Assembly (NCBI GenBank): GCA_963717955.1
Contig: CAVQXR010000003.1
Span: 186,001 to 250,000, forward strand
Source of the DNA: CAVQXR01 sp963717955
GTDB lineage: Bacteria; Actinomycetota; Thermoleophilia; Gaiellales; Gaiellaceae
Direction of reading: 5' to 3'
DNA: 64,000 nucleotides
Shown: positions 16,931-25,444 of the stretch, piece after piece
Position numbering within the stretch: the first letter of the stretch is position 1
How the letters are laid out: every line of letters starts with the position of its first letter
Notes under the pieces: generated by a model
What the model was told of the DNA's origin: nothing
Databases searched by the model: none
What the model saw: only the letters and a program-made list of their open reading frames with translations
Program-made: the position numbers and the translations under genes

Positions 16931-17866
16931 GTGACAGCTGCGGCACGGCCGGACGTGAGCAGCCCGGCGAGTGCCGACGAGCAGGGCTTCTGGCGGCTCG
17001 CCTTTCGAGAGCTTCTTCGCGATCGCATGGCGGTCGTCGGCCTGGTGATCGTCATCGGCCTGTGTGTGTGCGCCATCCTGGCACCCGTGATCGCCCCGTA
17101 CGACCAGGACTTCCAGCACCGCGAGGGTCTGTCGCTCGAAGGCGAACCGCTGGCGCCGAGCGGCGCGTTCCTGTTCGGAACCGACGCCTTCGGAAGGGAT
17201 CAGCTGTCCCGCGCTCTCTACGGCGCTCGGGTTTCTCTCCTCGTCGGCATCGGAGGCAGCTTGCTCGCCTGCCTCTTCGGGATCACGCTCGGCAGTCTCG
17301 CGGGCATGTCGCGCGGTGTCGTGCAGTCCGTGCTCATGCGCACCGTGGACGTCATCCTCTCGTTCCCGGTTCTCCTGCTTGCGGTGGCACTGCTCGCCGT
17401 CACGAAGCCGAGCCTCGCATCCATGCTCGTCATCTTCGGCGTTGCCTTCGGTGCGAGCCTCGCGCGAATCGTCTACGGCCAGGTCGTGAGCCTGCGCGAG
17501 CGCGAGTTCGTGACCGCAGCCCGTGCCGCGGGCGTCCGGTCGCCCACGATCGTCGTGCAACACATCGTCCCGCACATCCTTCCGAGCGTCGTCGTCTACG
17601 CAACGCTCGGCGTGGCCACGGCGATCATGTTCGAGGCGGCCCTATCCTACGTCGGAATCGGTATCCAGCCGCCCCAGGCCTCGTGGGGGAACATGGTCAG
17701 CGACGGGCAGACAGCACTCCTCTCCTCGCCTTGGCTGGTGGCGTTCCCTGGAGGTGCGATCGTGCTCGCCATGGTCGGGTTCTCCCTTCTCGGTGACGGC
17801 CTGCGGGATGTCCTCGACCCCACGCTCGAGCGCCGTGGGCGCTTCCTGTTGTTCGGTGTTCGCTGA
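16931..17866 (+). CDS. Oligopeptide/dipeptide-type ABC transporter permease (DppC/OppC-like)
   Basis: A 311-residue permease starting at GTG 16931. It shows the DppC-type N-terminal helix (RMAVVGLVIVIGLCVCAILAP), the FLFGTDAFGRDQLSRALYGARVSL signature region, and the EAA loop in REREFVTAARAAGVRSPTIV. It would pair with the DppB-like permease on the opposite strand. It overlaps the following ATPase gene by 11 nt if that gene starts at GTG 17856. Confidence 0.9.
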   Translation: MTAAARPDVSSPASADEQGFWRLAFRELLRDRMAVVGLVIVIGLCVCAILAPVIAPYDQDFQHREGLSLEGEPLAPSGAFLFGTDAFGRDQLSRALYGARVSLLVGIGGSLLACLFGITLGSLAGMSRGVVQSVLMRTVDVILSFPVLLLAVALLAVTKPSLASMLVIFGVAFGASLARIVYGQVVSLREREFVTAARAAGVRSPTIVVQHIVPHILPSVVVYATLGVATAIMFEAALSYVGIGIQPPQASWGNMVSDGQTALLSSPWLVAFPGGAIVLAMVGFSLLGDGLRDVLDPTLERRGRFLLFGVR

Positions 17867-18860
17867 GCGGTTGGCTGACTCCCCGCTGCTGCGTGTCACA
17901 GGACTGGAAACGTCGTTCGTCGCCGACGATGAGCTTCTGCAGGCCGTTCGCGGGATCTCCTTCGAGCTCCGCGAAGGCCGGACGCTTGGACTCGTTGGCG
18001 AGTCGGGGTGCGGCAAGAGCGTCACCGCCCTCTCGATCATGGGGCTGCTGCCGCCGAACGGCATGATCACCGGAGGATCGATCGCGCTGAGGGGCGATGA
18101 CCTTCTCGCGGCGTCACCGCGACGACTCGAGGCGCTGCGGGGGCGGCGCATCGCGATGGTCTTCCAGGACTCCATGACAAGCCTGAACCCCGTTCTCAGC
18201 ATCGGACGACAGCTGACCGAGGGACTCGAGCACCACCTTGGCATGAGCCGCCGCCAGGCCCGGCAGCGTGCCGTGGAACTCCTCGAGGAAGTCGGAGTAC
18301 CCGAGCCCGGCACCCGTCTGCGCCAGTACCCTCACCAGCTCTCCGGAGGCCTGCGCCAGCGGGTTGCCGTCGCCATCGCAATCGCAGCGAACCCGGAATT
18401 GCTGATCGCCGACGAACCGACGACCGCGCTCGACGTGACGATCCAGGCGCAGCTCGTCGAGCTTCTGCACAGAGAGCGCGAGCAACGTGGCATGGCGCTG
18501 CTGCTGATCACCCACGACCTCGGCGTGGTGGCCGGCGTGGCCGACGAGGTCTGCGTCATGTACGCCGGGCGCATTGTCGAGCAGGGGCCGACAGAGCGCC
18601 TGTTCGCCGACGCACGCCATCCCTACACGCTCGGGCTCCTGCAGAGCATCCCCCGCCTCGGGGTTCCTCGCATGCGCCGCCTCGCCTCGATCGGCGGCGC
18701 CCCGCCCTCGCCGGGTGCTGTTGGAGCCGGCTGTGCGTTCCGCCCTCGCTGTGCCTACGCGCTCGACCGTTGCCGCATCGAGGATCCTCCTCTTGTCGAG
18801 ACGGACGCGGACGGCTCCGCCGCGGCCTGCTGGGCCGACGTCCGTACGCCTGCCGCATGA
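17856..18860 (+). CDS. Oligopeptide/dipeptide ABC transporter ATP-binding protein (DppD/OppD-like)
   Basis: An ATPase of about 334 residues. Walker A is GESGCGKS, the signature is LSGGLRQRVAVAIAI, and Walker B is LLIADEPTTALD. The C-terminal oligopeptide-transporter extension has the cysteine motif GCAFRPRCAYALDRC, which in some relatives binds an Fe-S cluster. The start is GTG 17856, or TTG 17871 as an alternative; the longer frame upstream is antisense-type read-through. The stop overlaps the next gene's ATG (ATGA). Confidence 0.9.
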   Translation: MFAERLADSPLLRVTGLETSFVADDELLQAVRGISFELREGRTLGLVGESGCGKSVTALSIMGLLPPNGMITGGSIALRGDDLLAASPRRLEALRGRRIAMVFQDSMTSLNPVLSIGRQLTEGLEHHLGMSRRQARQRAVELLEEVGVPEPGTRLRQYPHQLSGGLRQRVAVAIAIAANPELLIADEPTTALDVTIQAQLVELLHREREQRGMALLLITHDLGVVAGVADEVCVMYAGRIVEQGPTERLFADARHPYTLGLLQSIPRLGVPRMRRLASIGGAPPSPGAVGAGCAFRPRCAYALDRCRIEDPPLVETDADGSAAACWADVRTPAA

Positions 18861-19885
18861 CCGCGGCACCGGAGAATCGCTCGGATACCCTCGTCGACGC
18901 AGAGTCGGTGACGGTCGAGTTCCGTGTCTCCGCACGCGGCTGGCGCGGTACGCGTCAGCTGCTGCGGGCGGTCGACGGCGTGACGCTTGCGATCGAGCGT
19001 GGCGAGACGCTCGCCCTCGTCGGTGAGTCGGGCTGCGGGAAGACAACCTTCGGCCGCAGCCTCCTGCGCCTCGCCGAGCCCACGTCGGGACGGATTCGCT
19101 TCGACGGCGTCGACATCGCGACGTTGAGGGGCGCCGATCTGCTCGCGTTCCGGAGACGAGCTCAGATCATTTTCCAGGATCCGTACGCATCGCTCGATCC
19201 CCGGATGCGCGTCGAGAGGATCATCGGGGAGCCCCTTCGGGCGCACGGGATGCACGCCGCGAGCGAGCGCCGGCTGGAGGTTGGGCGGCTGCTCGAACTG
19301 GTCGGGCTCCCTGCGAGCGCGGCCCGCCGCTACCCCCACGCGTTCTCCGGCGGACAGCGCCAGCGGATCGGGATCGCCCGCGCTCTGGCGCTGTCACCCG
19401 AGTTCGTTGTCGCGGACGAGCCCGTATCGGCCCTGGACGTATCCGTCCAGGCAGCGATCGTGAACCTCCTCAGCGATCTGCAGGAGAACCTCGGCCTCAC
19501 GCTTCTGCTCATCTCCCACGACCTCGCCGTGGTTCGCCACGCCGCCTCCCGCGTTGCCGTCATGTACCTGGGGACGATCGTCGAAATCGCCGACTCCGAC
19601 ACCCTCTTCGACGATGCCCTGCACCCCTATACCCGCTCCCTTCTGTCGGCCGTCCCGACACCCGAACCCGGCGTCGAGCGGCAGAGGGAGCGGATGGTGC
19701 TCACGGGCGACGTGCCAAGCCCTGTCGACCCTCCGGGCGGTTGCCGATTCCACCCACGCTGCCCGGTGGCGATGCCTGTTTGCGCGGCCATCCCGCCTGC
19801 CCTGCTGGCGACGGAGACCGACCGAGCGGTCGCATGTCACCTTGTCCATGCTCCGGTCGAGCCGCTAGCCGAATCCCCTGGCTGA
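18857..19885 (+). CDS. Oligopeptide/dipeptide ABC transporter ATP-binding protein (DppF/OppF-like)
   Basis: A 342-residue partner ATPase beginning at ATG 18857 in a 4-nt overlap with the preceding gene. Walker A is GESGCGKT, the signature is FSGGQRQRIGIARAL and Walker B is VVADEPVSALD. It carries the C-terminal HPRCPVAMPVC cysteine motif. It should form a heterodimer with the DppD-like protein. Its last 185 bp are overlapped, tail to tail, by the open frame of the HEAT-repeat gene on the other strand. Confidence 0.9.
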   Translation: MTAAPENRSDTLVDAESVTVEFRVSARGWRGTRQLLRAVDGVTLAIERGETLALVGESGCGKTTFGRSLLRLAEPTSGRIRFDGVDIATLRGADLLAFRRRAQIIFQDPYASLDPRMRVERIIGEPLRAHGMHAASERRLEVGRLLELVGLPASAARRYPHAFSGGQRQRIGIARALALSPEFVVADEPVSALDVSVQAAIVNLLSDLQENLGLTLLLISHDLAVVRHAASRVAVMYLGTIVEIADSDTLFDDALHPYTRSLLSAVPTPEPGVERQRERMVLTGDVPSPVDPPGGCRFHPRCPVAMPVCAAIPPALLATETDRAVACHLVHAPVEPLAESPG

Positions 19886-21011
19886 CCGCCAGTAGAGCGT
19901 CGAGCGCTCGCTGACGCACGAGAGGGTGGGGATCGCCAACACGACGCGCAAGCGCAGAGACCGCGGGTACCGCCCCCGGCCCTAGAGCTCCCAGTCCCGA
20001 GGCTGCCTCCTCGCGGACGAGCGAGTCCTTGTCCCGCAGCGCGGCTGCGAGAACGTCGACGGCGAGCGGGCACACATCGGGGTCTTCGCGTGCGATCCGC
20101 CCGAGAGCCCACGCCGCCTCGGCGCGGACATCGGGGTCGCGGTCGTGCACGATCGCCCGCACGAGCGCGGGAACCGCGGCCACCGCCGCCGCACCCATCT
20201 TCCCGAACGCCCAGGCAGCCGACCAACGCACGTCGAGGTTCTGGTCAGTCGAGAGCAGACTCGCCAGCAACGGAACGGCTTCGGCCGCGCCGGGCCCGAG
20301 CTTGCCGATCTCGAAGGTGCTGATTCCCCGGGTGCGCTCGTTCTCGCTGCGCAGGCCGGCCAATCGCACGGGAAGCTGAACCTCGATGGCCCGGTGTGCA
20401 GACTCACCGGGGCGAGGCGCCGTCTTGGGCGCCTGCCCTGCAACACGAAGGAGAGCATGCCTGGCCGCGGCCGCGACTGCGGGCCAGTCGTCAGCGCAGC
20501 GTGCCCGGAGCGCCGGAACGGCGCTCGCCGCGGCCGCGCCAACACGGGCAAGGCCGACCGCGGCCGACTCGCGAACAAGCTGGTCTGGGTCGTCGAGTGC
20601 CGCGACCAGCGCCGGCGTGACGGACGATTCGTTGCTGATCGCACCCAGCGCCCGGGCGGTCGCCTCGCGCACGTCGGGATCAGGGTCGGCGAGCAGGGGG
20701 AAGAGCGCGGGGAGGGCAGGCCGACCGATGGTGCCGAGGCGTTCGAGCGCGACGACCGCCGACCAGCGCGGGTCGACGAGGCGACCGGTGTCGGCCGCCA
20801 CGGACGCGAGACCGGGAACGACCGGCGCCGCGTCAGGGCCCACCCGTCCGAGCGCCCACGCTGCGCGGGCCTGGACGATCTCATCGGGGTGGCTCAGCAG
20901 CTTGCCGAAGACGTTGACGTACTGCCCCGCCTCCCAGCCGATCCTCTCGAGCGCGTCGAGGAGCGCGTAGCGAACCGGCGGCTCCGAGTCGGTGATCGAC
21001 TGCTCGACCAT
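19701..21011 (-). CDS. HEAT-repeat protein 1 (N-terminal frameshift; C-terminal read-through)
   Basis: About 340 residues of helical HEAT/PBS-lyase-type repeats, each with the pattern D-x-VR-x-x-A-A-x-A-L-G-x-(I/L)-G (for example DPDVREATARALGAI and DPDVRAEAAWALGRI). Such solenoids bind proteins or act with lyases; no catalytic domain is attached. The repeats continue upstream in another frame (LTRGESADRLVAAETLGALG, then LHAPSVLDTMVEQSITD), so a one-base indel near 21040 splits the gene and its true start is near 21110-21160. At the other end, paralog 2 stops just after RARAALVAVLNEV, but this frame runs on about 65 residues, antisense to the DppF-like gene, with no repeat pattern. The stop has probably been lost. 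Confidence 0.7.
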   Translation of the reverse strand: MVEQSITDSEPPVRYALLDALERIGWEAGQYVNVFGKLLSHPDEIVQARAAWALGRVGPDAAPVVPGLASVAADTGRLVDPRWSAVVALERLGTIGRPALPALFPLLADPDPDVREATARALGAISNESSVTPALVAALDDPDQLVRESAAVGLARVGAAAASAVPALRARCADDWPAVAAAARHALLRVAGQAPKTAPRPGESAHRAIEVQLPVRLAGLRSENERTRGISTFEIGKLGPGAAEAVPLLASLLSTDQNLDVRWSAAWAFGKMGAAAVAAVPALVRAIVHDRDPDVRAEAAWALGRIAREDPDVCPLAVDVLAAALRDKDSLVREEAASGLGALGPGAVPAVSALARRVGDPHPLVRQRALDALLAVSQGIRLAARPEHGQGDMRPLGRSPSPAGQAGWPRKQASPPGSVGGIGNRPEGRQGLARRP

Positions 21012-21150
21012 CGTGTCGAGGACGGACGGCGCGTGCAGCCCAGCGCGCCAAGCGTCTCGGCCGCCACGAGGCGGTCGGCGGACTCTCCGCGCGTGAGCTC
21101 CGCCACCGCGACGTGCACGTATTCGTTCGGTAAAGATCCATGATCGTTAC

Positions 21151-21164
21151 TATCATGCATCAGA
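21151..21164. promoter_or_regulatory. ATGCAT operator site upstream of HEAT-repeat genes
   Basis: TATCATGCATCAGA has its ATGCAT core at 21155-21160. It lies upstream of HEAT protein 1 on the minus strand and about 310 bp before HEAT protein 2 on the plus strand. The core coincides with a possible ATG start of HEAT protein 1. A weaker CCATGA lies 16-18 bp away. Confidence 0.45.
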
Positions 21165-21473
21165 CCGTGCAGCCTAGACGGTTCTCATCTCGAACGAGCG
21201 CCCCAGCGCCTCGGGGTGTCAAACGGAGGTGTCTCATGACGCCTCCGACCGGCCCGGTCTTTGCACTGCAAATCCTCTCGACGCCGTCCCCTGACTTGGG
21301 TGAGATCGAGGTACTTGCCGGTCGGGCGAGCTACGCGACGGCGTCTACCCGCCATACCACGCTCGCTACCGCCCTGTCGGCAGGGCCAGAACGCCGACCG
21401 AAGTCTCTTCCAGACCGTTCCACCGTGCCGACGGCCAGCACCGAGTCTCCCGTCGGCCTGACCGGGAGGACAG

Positions 21474-22646
21474 ATGGCCGACGAGACGACGGCACACGTT
21501 CACGACCTGCTTCGGCGCGCGATCCTTGCCACCGACCACGACGAGCGATACGCATTGACGGAGCAGGTCGGCCTGCTCGGAGTGGACGCAGACCGCGACG
21601 TCCCCCTGCTGATCGAGCTGCTCGGCCAGAGGTACCACTGGTTCGCGCGCTCGCTCGCGGTCTGGGAGCTCCTGAAGCTGGGCCCGGACGCGGCCGTCGC
21701 CGTGCCTGATCTTGCCGCGCTCGCGGACGAACGCGGCACGATCATCGACCCTCGCTGGGCGTCGCTCTGGGCTCTCGAACGAATGGGCCCTGCCGCCGCC
21801 CCAGCCATCCCGACGATGATCGGACTCCTCCGCGACGAACCGGACCCGGACATCCGCTCGGAAGCGGCGTTCGCCCTGGGCGCGACCGCATCCGTCGACG
21901 ACGTCGTTCCGGCACTCGATCGCGCTCTCGAGGATCCCGACTCCCTCGTCCGGGAGGAGGCGGCGCGGGCGCTCGGCCGCATCGGGCCACAGGCTGCCCA
22001 AGCCGTGCCGGCCCTCGTGCAGCTGGTCGGCGATCCAGTTCGCCCCGTCCGCGAAGCTGCTCTCGAGGCGCTCGCCCGTCTCGGGGAAACCACACTCGCC
22101 GACGAGCTGCAGGCCGAGGCCAGCCGGGCGGCGACCCGGCCTGCGCAGCTCGACGAGCTGCTCGAGCGTCTCCGTAGCGACGATGCGCGTCTTCGCGCCG
22201 AGACGTCGTGGCCCGTCGGGAAGCTCGGCGCGGACGCGGCGCCCGCGCTGCCCGCGATCGTCCACCAGCTTCGTACGGACGAGCACCCGGACGCGAGGTG
22301 GGGTGCAGCCTGGTGTGTCGGCCGCATCGGCAACGCGGCGGTCGATGCAGTCCCGGAGGTGATCGTGGCAGTCCAGGATGATCCTGATCCGGACGTCCGG
22401 GCTCAGGCGGCCAACGCGCTCGGGCACATCGGCCTCGCTTCGACGCAGGTCGTCGATGCTCTTGTGTCAGCGCTCGACGATGCTGCGGCTTCGATGCTCC
22501 GCGAGGAGGCCCTCGTCGCCCTGGCACGGCTCGGGCCGTCGGCCCGCATGGCCGTCCCGGCCATCCGCGCACGGCTCGCGGACCGGCATCCGATGGTTCG
22601 CCAGCGTGCTCGGGCCGCCCTGGTTGCGGTGTTGAACGAGGTCTGA
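21474..22646 (+). CDS. HEAT-repeat protein 2
   Basis: A 390-residue protein made almost only of HEAT-like repeats (DPDIRSEAAFALGATA, DSLVREEAARALGRIG, DPDVRAQAANALGHIG and others), split into two arrays around an irregular segment at about residues 205-240. It starts at ATG 21474 behind GGGAGG and ends cleanly at VAVLNEV. Its layout matches HEAT protein 1, including PRWASLWALERMG versus PRWSAVVALERLG, so the two are paralogs. No transmembrane segment or catalytic motif is visible; a protein-protein scaffold is the likely role. It converges on HEAT protein 3 with a 10-bp gap. Confidence 0.82.
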   Translation: MADETTAHVHDLLRRAILATDHDERYALTEQVGLLGVDADRDVPLLIELLGQRYHWFARSLAVWELLKLGPDAAVAVPDLAALADERGTIIDPRWASLWALERMGPAAAPAIPTMIGLLRDEPDPDIRSEAAFALGATASVDDVVPALDRALEDPDSLVREEAARALGRIGPQAAQAVPALVQLVGDPVRPVREAALEALARLGETTLADELQAEASRAATRPAQLDELLERLRSDDARLRAETSWPVGKLGADAAPALPAIVHQLRTDEHPDARWGAAWCVGRIGNAAVDAVPEVIVAVQDDPDPDVRAQAANALGHIGLASTQVVDALVSALDDAAASMLREEALVALARLGPSARMAVPAIRARLADRHPMVRQRARAALVAVLNEV

Positions 22647-22656
22647 GCGGGCCCGC

Positions 22657-23943
22657 CTACTCGCTCGCGATCGTGGCCAGAGCCTCGCGCGCTCTGGCCC
22701 GCACGCCGGAATGGGCATCCTCGGCGGCGCGTCCGAGAGCCGCCCGGGCCTCGGATGCCGGGGGCCCGATGGCTCGCAGGGCGTCGGCCGCCTCGTCGCG
22801 CACCATCGGATCCTCGTCATCGAGTGCCACTGCGAGGGACCCGACGGCGGCGCCGGGCGCCCCCTGCCACTGGACGGCGAGCGCGGCGGCAGCGCCTTGC
22901 CGGACGTCAGGGTCCACGTCGGATGCGAGGATGTTCGTCAGGGTTCCCGTGAGCTCGCTCCCCGGCACACCGATGCGCGCGAGCGCGTAGAGGGCGGCCC
23001 AGCGCGCGTCCGAGTCGGGGTCGACGATCGCCTGGGTCGCGAGCGCGTCGGACACCTCGACGTCGCGAACGCCGCGCTTGGCGAGCAGCCAAGCCGCCTC
23101 GGCGCGAAGGAACGCGTCGTCTCCCTGCAGCCGACCGAGGAGCACGTCGACGGAGGGGGCGTCTTCCAACCAGGGATCCTCCTCGGCCGTCTCTGTCCGG
23201 TCGGGCACGGCTTCCCGCAGCCGGGCAAGGGCGGTCACGGCTGCCCCGCGCACATAGTCGATCGGGTCAGAGCAGCGTGCCCGAAGGCGGGCGACCGTGA
23301 CCGGGGCCGCCGTCCCGATCAGGCCGATTGCCTCGGCCGCGTTACCACGGGCGAGGGGGTCGACGTCGTCGAGCACGTCCGCGAGGGTGGGCTCGACAGC
23401 AGCGGCCTTCGGTCCGATTCTGCCCAGCGTGCGAGCGGCCTCGCTTCGCACGTCACCGCTCGCGTCCCGGAGCGCATGCTCGAGGACGGCGAGGATCTCG
23501 GGCGAATGCAGGCGGGACCGGGCGAACGCCCACAGTGCACCGAACTTCGGGTCGACGTCCGGATCGGTGCGGAGGCACTCGACCAGGGCTGGGACGGCGG
23601 GTTCGACTTCGGCGGGTTCGAACCGCCCCATCGTCCAGCCCGCCCGCGCGCGTACCTCACGTGCAGGGTGCGAGAGCAGCTCCAGCGCGTTGGTGCGGAT
23701 ATCCGCGACCGGAACGTCCAGTCTGATGAGTGCATTCACCGCGGCCGCACGGACGCCCGAGTTGTCGTCGTCCAACGAGATGCGTGCGAGGTGCGGGACC
23801 GACGTCATCCCCGTTCCGGCCGACATCCGGCCGAGGGCCTCGGCAGCGCGCGTCCTGACGATCGGGTCGCCACTCGCCAGGCACCGGCCCAGCCGAGTTT
23901 GGATCCGCATGTCCTCGCGCTCGTCCACGGGTCTATCGCTCAC
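22657..23943 (-). CDS. HEAT-repeat protein 3
   Basis: A 428-residue third HEAT-repeat protein, started at GTG 23943 behind GGAAGGTGG. The longer frame upstream is antisense to the binding-protein gene and is rejected. Repeats include DPIVRTRAAEALGRM, SGDVRSEAARTLGRIG and DPLARGNAAEAIGLIG, with a break around residue 260-290 (RTETAEEDPWLEDAPSVD). It is more diverged from proteins 1 and 2 than they are from each other. It is divergent from the polyamine-type binding-protein gene, with an ATGCAT site between them. Confidence 0.8.
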   Translation of the reverse strand: MSDRPVDEREDMRIQTRLGRCLASGDPIVRTRAAEALGRMSAGTGMTSVPHLARISLDDDNSGVRAAAVNALIRLDVPVADIRTNALELLSHPAREVRARAGWTMGRFEPAEVEPAVPALVECLRTDPDVDPKFGALWAFARSRLHSPEILAVLEHALRDASGDVRSEAARTLGRIGPKAAAVEPTLADVLDDVDPLARGNAAEAIGLIGTAAPVTVARLRARCSDPIDYVRGAAVTALARLREAVPDRTETAEEDPWLEDAPSVDVLLGRLQGDDAFLRAEAAWLLAKRGVRDVEVSDALATQAIVDPDSDARWAALYALARIGVPGSELTGTLTNILASDVDPDVRQGAAAALAVQWQGAPGAAVGSLAVALDDEDPMVRDEAADALRAIGPPASEARAALGRAAEDAHSGVRARAREALATIASE

Positions 23944-24031
23944 TGGCCCACCTTCCGTTTCGGGTCGGGCGCACCGCACTCGGGAGCACGCTGCGCACGC
24001 ATCAGAACTAACCACGATGTAGGATCTCGAG

Positions 24032-24045
24032 GATAATGCATCACC
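24032..24045. promoter_or_regulatory. ATGCAT operator site before the polyamine-type transporter operon
   Basis: GATAATGCATCACC has its core at 24036-24041, between HEAT protein 3 (minus) and the binding-protein gene (plus, start 24134). A degenerate ATGTAG at 24017-24022, 19 bp upstream, may be a second half of a pair like those at 8 kb and 10 kb. Confidence 0.5.
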
Positions 24046-24133
24046 GTTGGGGTGGGGCGATCCCGGGCTAACCCCCGTCGTGCGAGAGACGTCCCAACTG
24101 GCGACAGGAACTGACAAGGAGGAGGGGGCCGAG

Positions 24134-25420
24134 ATGTCCGATTTTCCGGAGAAGGAGCGAGCGCGTCGAGAGCTCGGCGTGGCGATCGACCGCGCAATCC
24201 TTCGGCGCGAGCTGACCAGGCGCGAGTTGCTGCGCCGGTCAGGCCTGGTGCTCCTCGCTTCGACCGCGCTGCCGACATTGCTCGCGGCTTGCGGCGGCGG
24301 GGACGAAACCGGCACCACCGCTGCGACGACTGCCGAGGCGACGACACCGGAGACGACACCGGCGGACACGTCGGCCGCAACCGACGGCGGTGCCGCGGCC
24401 GGTGAGGTAGGTGGCGACCTGGACTTCCTGTCCTGGGAGGGCTATGACCTCCCCGACATCATGGGGCCGTGGCTGACCGAGAACGGCGTCACGCTGAACC
24501 CGACGTATCCCGGCAACCACGACGAGATCACCACGAAGCTCGTCGCCGCGGGCGGTCAGGGCGGTTACGACATCTTCACGTACTACCAGGGCTACAAGAG
24601 CCTCTACTCGGAGCTCGGGTTGCTCGAGCCCCTCGACGAGGCGCGTGTACCGAACCTCGCCGGCGTCATGCCATTCTTCGCCTCCGACGTTGGGAACTAC
24701 TGGCTCGATGCAGACGGGACCCGCACCGGATTTCCGTGGACCTTCAGCATCAACTCCGTCAACTACGACTCCGCCGAGGTCGATGCGCCGACTTCCTACA
24801 ACGACCTGCTCGACCCGTCATACACCGGGAAGGTCGTCGTCGTCGACGACCCGCTCGGCGCATTCACGATCGGCGCCTTCATCCTCGGCTACGACGTCAC
24901 CACTCTCACGCCTGACCAGCAGACCGAGGTTTCGGCCTTCCTCGAGCAGATGGTCGGACAGTCGAAGACCATCTCCCCGACCTATGGCGATGCGACGAGC
25001 CAGCTCGTCTCGGGCGAGGCCGTGTTCATGTTCCCGGGGTGGGCGGCGGTGAACTCCTTCGCGGTGCAGGCCGGCAAGGAGACGATCCAGCTCGCGATCC
25101 CGCAGGAGGGCGGCATGGCCACGACGGACGCATGGGCCATCCCGCCGGGTGCAGACAACGCCGACACCGCCTACGCCTGGATCAATCAGACGTACGATCC
25201 GCAGGTGCAGGCCGATGCGGCCGCGTACCTGGTCGGCGGAACCGTCGTCACCGACGCCGTGCCCCTGCTGACGCCCGAGGCCGCCGCGGTCTATCCGTAC
25301 TACGACGACATCGAGGGCTTGTTCGAGCAGGTGACCCTGTACGGCATCCCGCCACAGGAGTCGGACGAGTACATGACCGCCACGCAGATGGCCGAGCTCT
25401 GGACGACGATCAAGGCCTAG
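24134..25420 (+). CDS. Spermidine/putrescine-type ABC transporter substrate-binding lipoprotein (copy 1)
   Basis: A 428-residue PotD/PotF-type binding protein starting at ATG 24134 after AAGGAGGAGGGGG. The N-terminus has a twin-arginine TRRELLRRSG and an LLAAC lipobox, so it is a Tat lipoprotein, followed by a Thr/Ala/Glu-rich linker. Mature landmarks include LDFLSWEGYDLPDI, a strand typical of the family, and DAWAIPPGADNADTAYAWINQ. The ligand could be a polyamine or another small cationic or carboxylic compound. The operon continues with a fused permease and an ATPase. Confidence 0.88.
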   Translation: MSDFPEKERARRELGVAIDRAILRRELTRRELLRRSGLVLLASTALPTLLAACGGGDETGTTAATTAEATTPETTPADTSAATDGGAAAGEVGGDLDFLSWEGYDLPDIMGPWLTENGVTLNPTYPGNHDEITTKLVAAGGQGGYDIFTYYQGYKSLYSELGLLEPLDEARVPNLAGVMPFFASDVGNYWLDADGTRTGFPWTFSINSVNYDSAEVDAPTSYNDLLDPSYTGKVVVVDDPLGAFTIGAFILGYDVTTLTPDQQTEVSAFLEQMVGQSKTISPTYGDATSQLVSGEAVFMFPGWAAVNSFAVQAGKETIQLAIPQEGGMATTDAWAIPPGADNADTAYAWINQTYDPQVQADAAAYLVGGTVVTDAVPLLTPEAAAVYPYYDDIEGLFEQVTLYGIPPQESDEYMTATQMAELWTTIKA

Positions 25421-25444
25421 ACCCAGCGCGTCCACGACAAGCAC

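Noticed and set aside
21310..21370. A tRNA-like stretch (GCGTGGT, then GGCGGGTAGACGCC on the minus strand)
   Set aside because: It resembles the start of a Leu-type tRNA, but I could not pair an anticodon arm or a T-arm, and the acceptor ends do not match.
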